Assembly (NCBI GenBank): GCA_051001975.1
Contig: JBPCMU010000120.1
Location: forward strand, 1-26,584
Length of the DNA stretch: 26,584 nt
Reading direction: 5' to 3'
Source: DATAEG01 sp051001975
GTDB taxonomy: Bacteria; Actinomycetota; Actinomycetes; Mycobacteriales; Jatrophihabitantaceae
Shown: piece after piece, positions 8,341-14,999 of the stretch
Layout of the letters: the number at the start of each line of letters is the position of its first letter
Numbering within the stretch: the stretch's first letter is position 1
Notes under the pieces: generated by a model
Database searches by the model: none
What the model was told of the DNA's origin: nothing
What the model saw: the letters and a program-made list of their open reading frames with translations, nothing else
Made by a program: the position numbers and the translations under genes

Positions 8341-8383
8341 ACAAAGGCACTGGCGCCCCCCCGAAGCGTGCCAGTGCCTTTGT
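8341..8383 (+). terminator. Strong terminator hairpin after rplA
   Basis: ACAAAGGCACTGGC (8341-8354) pairs perfectly over 14 bp with GCCAGTGCCTTTGT (8370-8383) around a 15-nt C-rich loop, beginning 10 nt after the rplA stop. The downstream tail (CGTTCGTTCC) has only scattered T, as is common for actinobacterial terminators. It separates the secE-nusG-rplK-rplA unit from the next genes. Confidence 0.88.
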
Positions 8384-8772
8384 CGTTCGTTCCCCCGTGG
8401 TTTGCAGCGACAGCATGCTGTCGCGTTGTGTGCGCGGAACCGGCGAGGCCGTAGGACGCTGCGCGGCCAATGCCAACGTCACGTCCCTCCCCCCGGAGGC
8501 CATCGCCTGGGTTCCAACGCTGACGCCCCAGCCGTCGTTAGCCCGTGGCCGGTGCGTCACAGATGAAGAGCGGCAAGTCCGGACGCTGATACACCCGCGC
8601 TGAAATCGTCCTGACGTATCACCGCGCCGCATCAAGTCTCCTTCCAGTAGTGCGGGACGATCCGTCTCGCGTGGCAACGGATCTGGTGGATGCGCCCCCG
8701 TGACCCCTACGCTCAGCTCAGCTGGGGGGCGCACGCGCCGGGCAACGCCCGCCAGCGCAGACGAGGGTGACC
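8384..8772. other. Intergenic region carrying the likely promoter of the protease-sigma-CHAT operon
   Basis: This stretch contains no convincing gene. It holds an 18-bp palindrome (8407-8424), an ECF-like GGAAC-N16-CGCT pair (8436-8440 and 8457-8460), and a weak TACGCT -10-like box at 8708-8713. GCTCAGCTCAGCTG-type short repeats follow the latter. Small open frames on both strands lack ribosome-binding sites and family resemblance. The region just before 8773 supplies GAGGG (8763-8767) as ribosome-binding site for the protease gene. Confidence 0.5.
8407..8424. promoter_or_regulatory. Perfect 18-bp palindrome, candidate operator
   Basis: GCGACAGCATGCTGTCGC is its own reverse complement with no spacer. 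It lies 24 nt after the rplA terminator and 349 nt before the protease start. Length and symmetry fit a dimeric regulator site; a second terminator element is less likely because a hairpin from it would lack a loop. Confidence 0.45.
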
Positions 8773-10389
8773 ATGACCGAGCAGAGCCGCGAAGCCTCCC
8801 GATCGACTACGCCGCGCCGTCGCGAGCCGAGTCTCTCGCCACCGGACTACGTGCTGACCAAGCACGGCGGTCGGGTGCTCGACCCGTCCACTGCCGTGCG
8901 ACTGCCCGGCCAGGGCGCGATCCGAGCGACGGTCTACGTCGGCGCCCGGCTGCTGCTGCGTGGCGCGGATGTGTCCAACGGCGAGGTGCCGGCCGAACTG
9001 CAGCAGGCCGCTGCGCAGGCCGGCCTGGTCGCAACGGTGTATCCGCCCGATCGCGAATTGGCCGAAATCGCCAAGCGGTCCGGTGTCGCCGAACTCGCCG
9101 CGCGGACGCTGGTGGCGCGCATCGAACTGGCGCCTGCCGGGGACGGGCCGGCTTCGCCGCCGGATGCCTGGCAGGTGCTGCAGAACTACCGGGCCATCCT
9201 CGGCGTCAAGTCGCAGAAGGCCGCCGACGTCAGCCTGGACCACCTCGTCACCGCGACTGGCGGCCCTGACATCGAAGGTGTGCCGCTGTGGGAGAGCCAT
9301 GGTGTGCAAGGTGTGCCGCTGTGGGAGAGCCACGGGGTGGACTCGCCCAGCACCTCCTTCGGCGTCCCGGGTCAGGGCGGTCGAGGTCCAGTCGCCTGGC
9401 AGGGGCCTCATCCGTTGCGTCGCGACCGGACGGACTTACCCTGTCGGCGCCCGGTCGTCGCCATCCTGGACACCGGAGTGGGCAAGCATCCGTGGTTGCA
9501 ATGGCCGGTGGTTTGGCGGCACCCGCGGGTGGGAACCTTGCCGATCGGGCTGACCGATCTGTCCACCGACCCGGAGATCACCGGCAACGTCGACGATCCG
9601 TTGGAGGGCACGCTCGACCCGGACGCCGGACACGGCACGTTCATCGCCGGCCTCATCCATCAGAAATGTGCCGACGCGAAGATCATCTCAGTTCGCGTCA
9701 TGCACGGCGACGGGGCGGTTGCCGAGGGCGACGTTCTCGAGGCACTCAACCGGTTGCTGCTCCGGCACGCGGCCGCTCTGCACGCCGGGGACAAGACCGG
9801 GGTCGTGGACGTTGTATCGCTGTCGATGGGTTACTACCACGAACTGCCCGCAGACGAGGCGTTCGATCATCTGCTGCTCGCCCCACTCAGGGAGCTCGGC
9901 AAACTGGGTGTCGTCGTGGTCGCATCAGCGGGAAACGACGCCACGAACAGGCATATGTACCCGGCGGGATTCGCGCCTCACCCGGGCACTCAACTCCCCG
10001 CCGCCCACGACGCCGTGCCGGTCGTCAGCGTCGGCGCGCGTAACCCGGACGACAAGACGATCGCGTTGTTCAGCAACCAGGGCGACTGGGTGAGTTGCTA
10101 TCGGCACGGCGCAGCAGTCGTCAGCACGATGCCGACGACGTTCAACGGGTCGCTCCAGCCGAGTGCCCGGGTGCACATCGGCGGGCTGACCCGGCAGACC
10201 CTCGACATGGACGACTTCTCGTCGGGCTTCGGGACGTGGAGCGGCACATCCTTCGCCGCACCGATCCTCGCCGGCGAGCTGGCAGCGGCCATGCTCGACG
10301 GTGGCGACCTGGACCCGTGCAATGCGGCTGCGGCGGTGGACCGCGGCTGGGTGGCCCTACACGACGTAGCGCAGATGGACCGGCCATGA
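8773..10389 (+). CDS. Cytosolic subtilisin-like serine protease (peptidase S8)
   Basis: The 538-aa protein has a complete S8 catalytic set: Asp233 in AILDTGVGKHP, His287 in DAGHGTFIAGL, oxyanion-hole Asn388 in VASAGNDAT and Ser493 in WSGTSFAAPILAGE. There is no signal peptide or membrane span; the N-terminus is charged (MTEQSREASRS), so it probably acts inside the cell. Residues 1-225 form an unrecognised N-terminal domain that ends in a tandem 11-residue duplication (171-192, GVPLWESHGV twice) and may be a propeptide or sensor. ATG 8773 is preferred because GAGGG sits 5 nt upstream; GTG 8767 overlaps that site. The stop overlaps the sigma-factor start by 4 nt (ATGA), so the two are coupled. 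Substrate unknown. Confidence 0.9.
   Translation: MTEQSREASRSTTPRRREPSLSPPDYVLTKHGGRVLDPSTAVRLPGQGAIRATVYVGARLLLRGADVSNGEVPAELQQAAAQAGLVATVYPPDRELAEIAKRSGVAELAARTLVARIELAPAGDGPASPPDAWQVLQNYRAILGVKSQKAADVSLDHLVTATGGPDIEGVPLWESHGVQGVPLWESHGVDSPSTSFGVPGQGGRGPVAWQGPHPLRRDRTDLPCRRPVVAILDTGVGKHPWLQWPVVWRHPRVGTLPIGLTDLSTDPEITGNVDDPLEGTLDPDAGHGTFIAGLIHQKCADAKIISVRVMHGDGAVAEGDVLEALNRLLLRHAAALHAGDKTGVVDVVSLSMGYYHELPADEAFDHLLLAPLRELGKLGVVVVASAGNDATNRHMYPAGFAPHPGTQLPAAHDAVPVVSVGARNPDDKTIALFSNQGDWVSCYRHGAAVVSTMPTTFNGSLQPSARVHIGGLTRQTLDMDDFSSGFGTWSGTSFAAPILAGELAAAMLDGGDLDPCNAAAAVDRGWVALHDVAQMDRP
9277..9342 (+). repeat. 33-bp tandem duplication within the S8 protease gene
   Basis: Units 9277-9309 and 9310-9342 are in frame. 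The first 24 bases of each differ only by a synonymous CAT/CAC change, and the encoded GVPLWESHGV is identical. The two units diverge only at their ends (Gln versus Asp). This is a recent or selected duplication just upstream of the catalytic domain. Confidence 0.95.
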
Positions 10390-10976
10390 TCGACGCCACC
10401 CCCATGCCGGAGACACTGGCCACCCGGGCCGGTGCGCTGTTCGAGCAGTTCCGCGACGGCGACGAGAGCAAGATGACCGACCTAGTCACATTGCTGACAC
10501 CGATCCTGTGGCACACCGCCCGTGCACAGCGACTCGACTCGCACAGCGCCGAAGACGTGGTCCAGTCATCGTGGCTGGCGCTGGTGCGCCACGCGTCCTC
10601 GATCACCAGCCCGCAAGCCGTGCTGCACTGGCTGGTCGTCACGGTGCGCAGGGAGTCCTGGCGCGTCGTTGCCCGGCAACGCAAGGTCGACCCGACCAAC
10701 ATCGATGACCTGACCGCACCGGCGGCACCGGCCGACCAGCCCGAGCTGGCGGTGCTGACCCGGGCCGGCGACACGGTGTTGTGGCGCAACGTCACCGCTC
10801 TGCCGGAGCGCTGCCAGCAACTCCTGCGTGTCATCGCCTTCGCCGACCGCCCCGACTACTCCGCCGTCGCGGAGGCTCTAGGGATGCCGGTCGGCAGCAT
10901 CGGCCCGACGCGCGGTCGTTGCCTTGCCAAGCTCCGGTCGTTGTTGACCGCCGATCCCACCTGGGGGAACGAATGA
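10386..10976 (+). CDS. ECF-type sigma-70 family RNA polymerase sigma factor
   Basis: The 196-aa protein has the two-domain ECF layout. Sigma-2 is at about residues 18-85 (LFEQFRDGDES ... RLDSHSAEDVVQSSWLAL, the core-binding and -10 region). Sigma-4 is at about 138-190 (LPERCQQLLRV ... YSAVAEALGMPVGSIGPTRGRCLAKLRSLL, a helix-turn-helix for the -35 element). It lacks regions 1.1 and 3. It would direct RNA polymerase to a dedicated promoter set. It is wedged between the protease (ATGA overlap upstream) and a 164-aa protein (ATGA overlap downstream), and no classic transmembrane anti-sigma gene is adjacent. The tight coupling suggests its activity is governed by the neighbouring proteins. Confidence 0.92.
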   Translation: MIDATPMPETLATRAGALFEQFRDGDESKMTDLVTLLTPILWHTARAQRLDSHSAEDVVQSSWLALVRHASSITSPQAVLHWLVVTVRRESWRVVARQRKVDPTNIDDLTAPAAPADQPELAVLTRAGDTVLWRNVTALPERCQQLLRVIAFADRPDYSAVAEALGMPVGSIGPTRGRCLAKLRSLLTADPTWGNE

Positions 10977-11467
10977 CCGCCAACCTGCCCGACGACGGAG
11001 CCGGCGCGACGCTGGATCGCACTGACCAGGTCATCTTCGACCGGCTCGCCACGATGTACGCGACGACCGACCCCGTGCCCGCCGACCTGGTGGCCCGCAC
11101 CCAGTTTGCGATCACCCTCGACGCCCTCGAAGCCGAGGTTGCCGAGCTGCAGCGGTGGGACACCGGGGCGATGTCCTCGGCTCGCCACGAAACTCCTTCC
11201 GATGTAGAGACCGTCACCTTCTCCAGCTCCGCGCTCACCACGATGGTGACGATCAGTCCGGCCGGGGCTGGCCGGGTGCGCATCGACGGCTGGGCCGCGC
11301 CCGGTGACGGGCTGCCGGTCGAACTACGGCTGGAAAGCGGGTCGACGCACACGATCGCCGACGCCGACGGCCGCTTCGTCTTCGATGACGTGCCTAGCGG
11401 CCTCGCGCAATTCGTGCTCCGACCCGTCGACGGCTCCGCCGTCATCACTCCCTCTCTGGAACTGTAG
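10973..11467 (+). CDS. Small protein with carboxypeptidase-regulatory-like beta domain; candidate sigma/CHAT partner
   Basis: I do not recognise a named family for the whole 164-aa protein. Residues 1-60 look alpha-helical and acidic (TLDRTDQVIFDRLATMY ... ALEAEVAELQRW). After a short linker, residues about 75-160 look all-beta and contain DADGRFVFDDVPSGLAQFVLRP-like sequence, the signature of a carboxypeptidase regulatory-like (transthyretin-type) domain. There is no signal peptide, membrane span or catalytic motif. It starts inside the sigma-factor stop (ATGA), and its own stop overlaps the AGGAGG ribosome-binding site of the CHAT gene. Position and lack of enzymatic features make it a candidate anti-sigma factor, adaptor or protease substrate; this is inference. 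Confidence 0.75.
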   Translation: MTANLPDDGAGATLDRTDQVIFDRLATMYATTDPVPADLVARTQFAITLDALEAEVAELQRWDTGAMSSARHETPSDVETVTFSSSALTTMVTISPAGAGRVRIDGWAAPGDGLPVELRLESGSTHTIADADGRFVFDDVPSGLAQFVLRPVDGSAVITPSLEL

Positions 11468-11483
11468 GAGGCGCGCCAGGTTC

Positions 11484-14048
11484 ATGGTCGCCGTCGCTGT
11501 CGCACCTGCCCGGTCGAGGATTCAGGCTGCCCGCGACCTTCATGAACGCGCGAGTGAGGAGAGCAATTTAAGTCACCCCGTGCGCGCGATCACCTTGTCG
11601 TTCAAGGCACTTGACCAGATATCCCGAGTCCCACAGGAGCACGAAGCACTGCTCTTGCGTACGAAGATCCTGCTCACTCTTGCGCACAACCAAGCTGAGA
11701 CCCGCGGCGTCAACGTCGGCATGGAGACCCTGGCTGAAGCCCGCTCGTTGAGCGAACATATTGGCGACCAGGAGCTGACCTTCCTCATCAGCGGTCAGCA
11801 AGGCCTGATGGCGATGCGAGCAGGCGACCTAGGTGTGGCTCTGCGGCATCTCAACGATGCGGTGCGCGTCGGCGACTCTCGTTGGCCGGCCGATCAGGCC
11901 CGAGTGCTGCTGAACCGCGGCGCTCTGCACCTCTATCGGGGCAGTCTGGGCAAGGCGCGAGCAGATCTTCAGGATGCGATTGCGGCGGCGCAACAAGCTG
12001 GTCTAATACGCGCTCTCTACAAGGCGAAACACAACCTGGGGTATCTCGAGTTCCTCGCCGGCAACGTGCCACAGGGGCTCGCCCTCTTGGACAGTGCCGC
12101 TCGGGAGGCGCCGCACCGGTTCGGCGCGGGCCAGCTGGACCGGGCCCGGGTGCTCGTCGAGGCCGGACTCACCCGAGAGGCGAGCGAGACGTTGCTCGAC
12201 GCAGAGGCGCTGCTGCGCAAACAGCGGCAGTGGCAGGACGTCGCCGAGGTAGAACTGGCCCGGGCCGAGTGCGCACTGCTCTCCGGTGAGGTGACCGAGG
12301 CGCGCCGACTGGCCGCGAAGGCACGTGACCGGTTCCGCCGCAGGGGCAGCGACCGCTGGCGGCAGCGTGCCCAGCTGATGTTGATTCAGGCAGACCTCGC
12401 CGACGGGCGACCGGGCACAAGGCTGGTCGGTCCGGCTCTGGAGGTCGCCGCCGAGCTTGGCAAGGGTGGGTCGACCTCCGACGTCGCGACCGCCTACCGG
12501 CTGGCCGCGCAGGCGTATCTGCGTGCCGGGCACGCCACGCACGCGGCGGAGGCAGCCGCCCACGCCGGGCCGTTGCGGCGAGGCGACCCGATCTCCGCGC
12601 GGTTGCATGCCCGACTGGTCCGCGCCGAGTTGGGGCTCGCATCCGGTGCCACGGCCGAAGGCCGTCGCGAGCTGCGCGCCGGTCTTGCGGAGCTCGTCTC
12701 CTATCAGGCGCGGTTCGGCAGCATCGACTTGCAGACGGCAAGTGCGGTGCACGGTCGTCGGCTGGCCGAGCTCGACCTCGCCACCGCACTGCGCACCGGC
12801 CGCCCGGCCGACGTGCTGCTCGCGGTCGAGCGGGGTCGGGCCACGGCAAGCCGGATGGTGTCCCTTGCCCCGCCTGCGGATCCCGAGGTCGCGGGTTTGC
12901 TCAGTGAGCTGCGGATGGCAGTCGACGCGGCCCGTGAAGCGCGGGGCGGGCCGAACCCGACTGCCGAAGCCGACGGCCGGCGCGATGTCGCTGACCTGCA
13001 ACAACGGCTGCGGGATCGGGCCTGGACTGCCGACGGGTCCGGCCGCGCCGCCGCGGTGGTGAGTATCGCCGAGCTCACCGAGACGGCACGACAGACCGGC
13101 GTCGACCTGGTGGTCTATGCAGTGTCGGCCGGACGGCTGAGCGCGGTCGTGCTCGGCCACGCGCGGGCCGGGCTGCATTCACTCGGATCGGCTGCCGAGC
13201 TCAGTGCACTGGTCCGCCGGGTCCGCGCCGATCTGGATCTGCTCTCGTTGGACCGGGTGCCGCCGCCGTTGCGGCAGGCCGCGCAGGCATCGCTGGCCAC
13301 CAGTCTCGATCGGTTGGACCGGACGTTGCTGAGCCGATTGCCGCTGTCCCGTCGTCCGGCCGTCGTCGTGCCGGTGGGCGAGTTGGGCATGGTGCCGTGG
13401 AACGCGTTGCCTTCCCGGCGCGGCGTGCCCACCGTCGTCGCTGCCTCGGCCAGTGCCTGGTGCCGGATCGCAATGGTGCCTGCCGTCGTCGCGCCCCGGG
13501 TGATCGCGTTGGCCGGACCCGGACTCTCCCGGGCGGTCGGCGAAGCAGGATCGGTCGCCTCGGCCTGGTCGGCAGCACAGCCGCACCATGATGGCGCTGC
13601 CGATCGCGCGGCCGTGATCGCAGCGGTGGCCGGCGCTGACCTGCTGCACGTCGCCGCGCACGGCCTGCACCAATCCGACAGCCCGCTGTTCTCCTCGGTG
13701 CGGCTGAGTGACGGACCGCTGTTCGCTCACGAACTCGATCCCGGTACCGGCCGCGTGTCGCACGTCGTGCTGTCTGCCTGCGAGGTCGGCCGAGCAACGC
13801 TGCGCCCCGGTGACGAGGCGCTAGGTCTCACCAGCGTCCTGCTGCACCTCGGGGTGCGCAGCGTCGTCGCCGGAGTCGCTCGGGTCGGCGACGACGACGC
13901 CGCGGAGGTGATGGCCGACTACCACCGGCGACTCGCTCGAGGCGTCGGTTCCGCGGAGGCATTGGCCGGCGCACTCGCTGCGCATGACGGCGCGACGCCG
14001 GTGCCGTTCGTCTGCTTCGGCTCGTCCTGGAGCGCTGTACCGGGCTAG
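11484..14048 (+). CDS. TPR-CHAT caspase-like cysteine protease
   Basis: The 854-aa protein has an N-terminal array of tetratricopeptide repeats (about residues 1-400; for example RGALHLYRGSLGKARADLQDA and LGYLEFLAGNVPQGLALLD). A helical linker follows, then a C-terminal CHAT domain (about 560-850). The clan CD caspase-type dyad is intact: His726 in LLHVAAHG and Cys766 in VVLSACEVG, followed by the usual GDEALGLTSVLLHLGVRSVVAG and a C-terminal PFVCFGSSW. There is no signal peptide. In other systems CHAT proteins cleave a dedicated partner when the TPR side senses a trigger. It is 16 nt after the 164-aa gene, with AGGAGG at 11466-11471 and a nearer AGG. Upstream in-frame starts overlap the previous gene and are unlikely. 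Target unknown. Confidence 0.9.
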   Translation: MVAVAVAPARSRIQAARDLHERASEESNLSHPVRAITLSFKALDQISRVPQEHEALLLRTKILLTLAHNQAETRGVNVGMETLAEARSLSEHIGDQELTFLISGQQGLMAMRAGDLGVALRHLNDAVRVGDSRWPADQARVLLNRGALHLYRGSLGKARADLQDAIAAAQQAGLIRALYKAKHNLGYLEFLAGNVPQGLALLDSAAREAPHRFGAGQLDRARVLVEAGLTREASETLLDAEALLRKQRQWQDVAEVELARAECALLSGEVTEARRLAAKARDRFRRRGSDRWRQRAQLMLIQADLADGRPGTRLVGPALEVAAELGKGGSTSDVATAYRLAAQAYLRAGHATHAAEAAAHAGPLRRGDPISARLHARLVRAELGLASGATAEGRRELRAGLAELVSYQARFGSIDLQTASAVHGRRLAELDLATALRTGRPADVLLAVERGRATASRMVSLAPPADPEVAGLLSELRMAVDAAREARGGPNPTAEADGRRDVADLQQRLRDRAWTADGSGRAAAVVSIAELTETARQTGVDLVVYAVSAGRLSAVVLGHARAGLHSLGSAAELSALVRRVRADLDLLSLDRVPPPLRQAAQASLATSLDRLDRTLLSRLPLSRRPAVVVPVGELGMVPWNALPSRRGVPTVVAASASAWCRIAMVPAVVAPRVIALAGPGLSRAVGEAGSVASAWSAAQPHHDGAADRAAVIAAVAGADLLHVAAHGLHQSDSPLFSSVRLSDGPLFAHELDPGTGRVSHVVLSACEVGRATLRPGDEALGLTSVLLHLGVRSVVAGVARVGDDDAAEVMADYHRRLARGVGSAEALAGALAAHDGATPVPFVCFGSSWSAVPG

Positions 14049-14054
14049 TCGCCA

Positions 14055-14086
14055 GGGCGGTCGGGACCAAGTGATTTGGTGCGCCC
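14055..14086 (+). terminator. Imperfect hairpin after the CHAT gene
   Basis: GGGCG (14055-14059) with CGCCC (14082-14086), and ACCAA (14066-14070) with TTGGT (14076-14080), form nested arms of one interrupted hairpin 7 nt past the CHAT stop. It overlaps the proposed -35 box of rplJ. It could end the upstream operon, but there is no T tract. Confidence 0.4.
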
Positions 14087-14105
14087 TCGGGCCAGGCCGT
14101 ATCGT
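14076..14105 (+). promoter_or_regulatory. Promoter of the rplJ-rplL operon
   Basis: The -35 box TTGGTG (14076-14081) and -10 box TATCGT (14100-14105) are separated by 18 nt. They lie just upstream of the L10-leader-like RNA, giving a predicted start near 14112 and a leader of about 230 nt. This fits a housekeeping sigma-A promoter. Confidence 0.6.
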
Positions 14106-14120
14106 TACTTCCTGATCCAC

Positions 14121-14199
14121 CCAAGACCGCTGGTTGCTGCGTGCGCACACGCAGCCGAACGTCTCCCGGAGCGCTGGGAGCGGCCCGCGCAGGTTGGAC
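14121..14199 (+). ncRNA. L10 leader-like cis-regulatory RNA
   Basis: The start CCAAGACCGCTGG and the end GCCCGCGCAGGTTGGAC resemble the conserved outer arms of the ribosomal protein L10 leader, which L10(L12)4 binds to repress its own operon. Between them are a perfect 8-bp hairpin (GCTGCGTG 14136-14143, loop CGCA, CACGCAGC 14148-14155) and a CTCCC/GGGAG hairpin (14163-14167 / 14176-14180). It sits between the promoter and rplJ, as expected. Identification is by motif memory and position, not a covariance search. Confidence 0.72.
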
Positions 14200-14230
14200 G
14201 GTTCGATGCGTGCCGCAGTTGCGGTGCGCC

Positions 14231-14270
14231 GCGGTCCGTGCCCTGTGCCGGAGACCGCCCTCCTTTCTCT
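14231..14270 (+). promoter_or_regulatory. Possible attenuator hairpin in the rplJ leader
   Basis: GCGGTC (14231-14236) pairs with GACCGC (14253-14258), followed by the T-rich CCTCCTTTCTCT. This could be a weak premature terminator controlled by L10 binding upstream. The stem is only 6 bp. Confidence 0.3.
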
Positions 14271-14345
14271 GCAGTCGTTCGTCTTGTGCGCCGTCCATCC
14301 GCGATCGACGGGACTACGCACGACACACATGAGGAGAGGAGGAAC

Positions 14346-14948
14346 GTGCCGACCACCGAGAAAATACAGACCGTCGCGGAGCTGGCAGAGCACTTCACCT
14401 CGTCCAACGCCACCCTGGTTACCGAGTACCGCGGGCTGACGGTCAAGCAGATCAGCGAGCTGCGTCGCGCGCTGGGTGGGCAGACCACCTACGCCGTCGT
14501 CAAGAACACGCTGACGAAGCGGGCCGCCGCGGATGCCGGAATCACCATCGACGACGGCTTGCTGGTTGGTCCGACGGCCATCGCCTTCGTCGGGGGAGAC
14601 CCTGTCGAGGCAGCCAAGGGCCTGCGCGACTTCGCCAAGGCCAACCCGTTGTTGGTGATCAAGGGCGGGTTGCTCGACGGCAAGTCGCTCAGCCCCAGCG
14701 AGATCGACCGGATCGCCGATCTGGAGTCCCGCGAGGTGCTGCTGGCCAAGCTGGCGGGTGCCCTCAAGGCGCTGCCGACCCGTGCGGCTGGGCTGTTCCA
14801 GGCCCCGTTGTCGCAGATTGCCCGGTTGGCCAAGGCGTTGGAAGAGAAGAAGCCTGCCGTCGAGGCCGAGGCCGAGGCCGAGACCGCCGAGGCGCCTGCC
14901 GCCGAGGCCGACACCGCACCAGAAGCTCCCGCCGAGCCGGCGGAGTAA
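14346..14948 (+). CDS. rplJ: 50S ribosomal protein L10
   Basis: The 200-aa protein anchors L7/L12 dimers to the ribosomal stalk. The family core is clear: LAEHFTSSNATLVTEYRGLTVKQISELRRAL, then YAVVKNTLTKRAA, and SREVLLAKLAGALKALP leading to the L12-binding C-terminal helix. The last ~25 residues are a Glu/Ala/Pro-rich tail (AEAEAETAEAP), longer than usual but frequent in actinobacteria. The start is GTG 14346 (PTTEKIQTV follows), with GAGGAGAGGAGGAA immediately upstream; reading farther upstream would run into the leader RNA. rplL follows after 51 nt. Confidence 0.97.
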   Translation: MPTTEKIQTVAELAEHFTSSNATLVTEYRGLTVKQISELRRALGGQTTYAVVKNTLTKRAAADAGITIDDGLLVGPTAIAFVGGDPVEAAKGLRDFAKANPLLVIKGGLLDGKSLSPSEIDRIADLESREVLLAKLAGALKALPTRAAGLFQAPLSQIARLAKALEEKKPAVEAEAEAETAEAPAAEADTAPEAPAEPAE

Positions 14949-14999
14949 GTACACCCACCGAATCGCCGGCTCACCCGGCAGAAAAGAAAGGACGCCACC

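Noticed and set aside
8300..8734. Minus-strand 144-codon frame downstream of rplA
   Set aside because: It runs through the rplA 3' end, the perfect terminator hairpin and the palindrome, lacks a ribosome-binding site and has no recognisable motif.
8767..8772. GTG at 8767 as start of the S8 protease
   Set aside because: It overlaps the GAGGG ribosome-binding sequence; ATG 8773 has proper spacing.
9436..11570. TTA codons in the S8 (9436-9438) and CHAT (11568-11570) genes as a bldA-type developmental switch
   Set aside because: The housekeeping aminotransferase also has a TTA codon (GGLPEL region, near 4711), so TTA is not confined to the module, and the host is not shown to be Streptomyces.
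8773..14048. CRISPR array or Cas effector that would make the CHAT/sigma genes a type III-E system
   Set aside because: No spaced direct repeats and no Cas7/Cas11-like or gRAMP-like protein are present in the window; the resemblance is limited to TPR-CHAT plus ECF sigma.
14076..14345. N-terminal extension of L10 into the leader
   Set aside because: The open frame runs through the promoter and leader RNA, and L10 proteins start near GTG 14346, which has an excellent ribosome-binding site.
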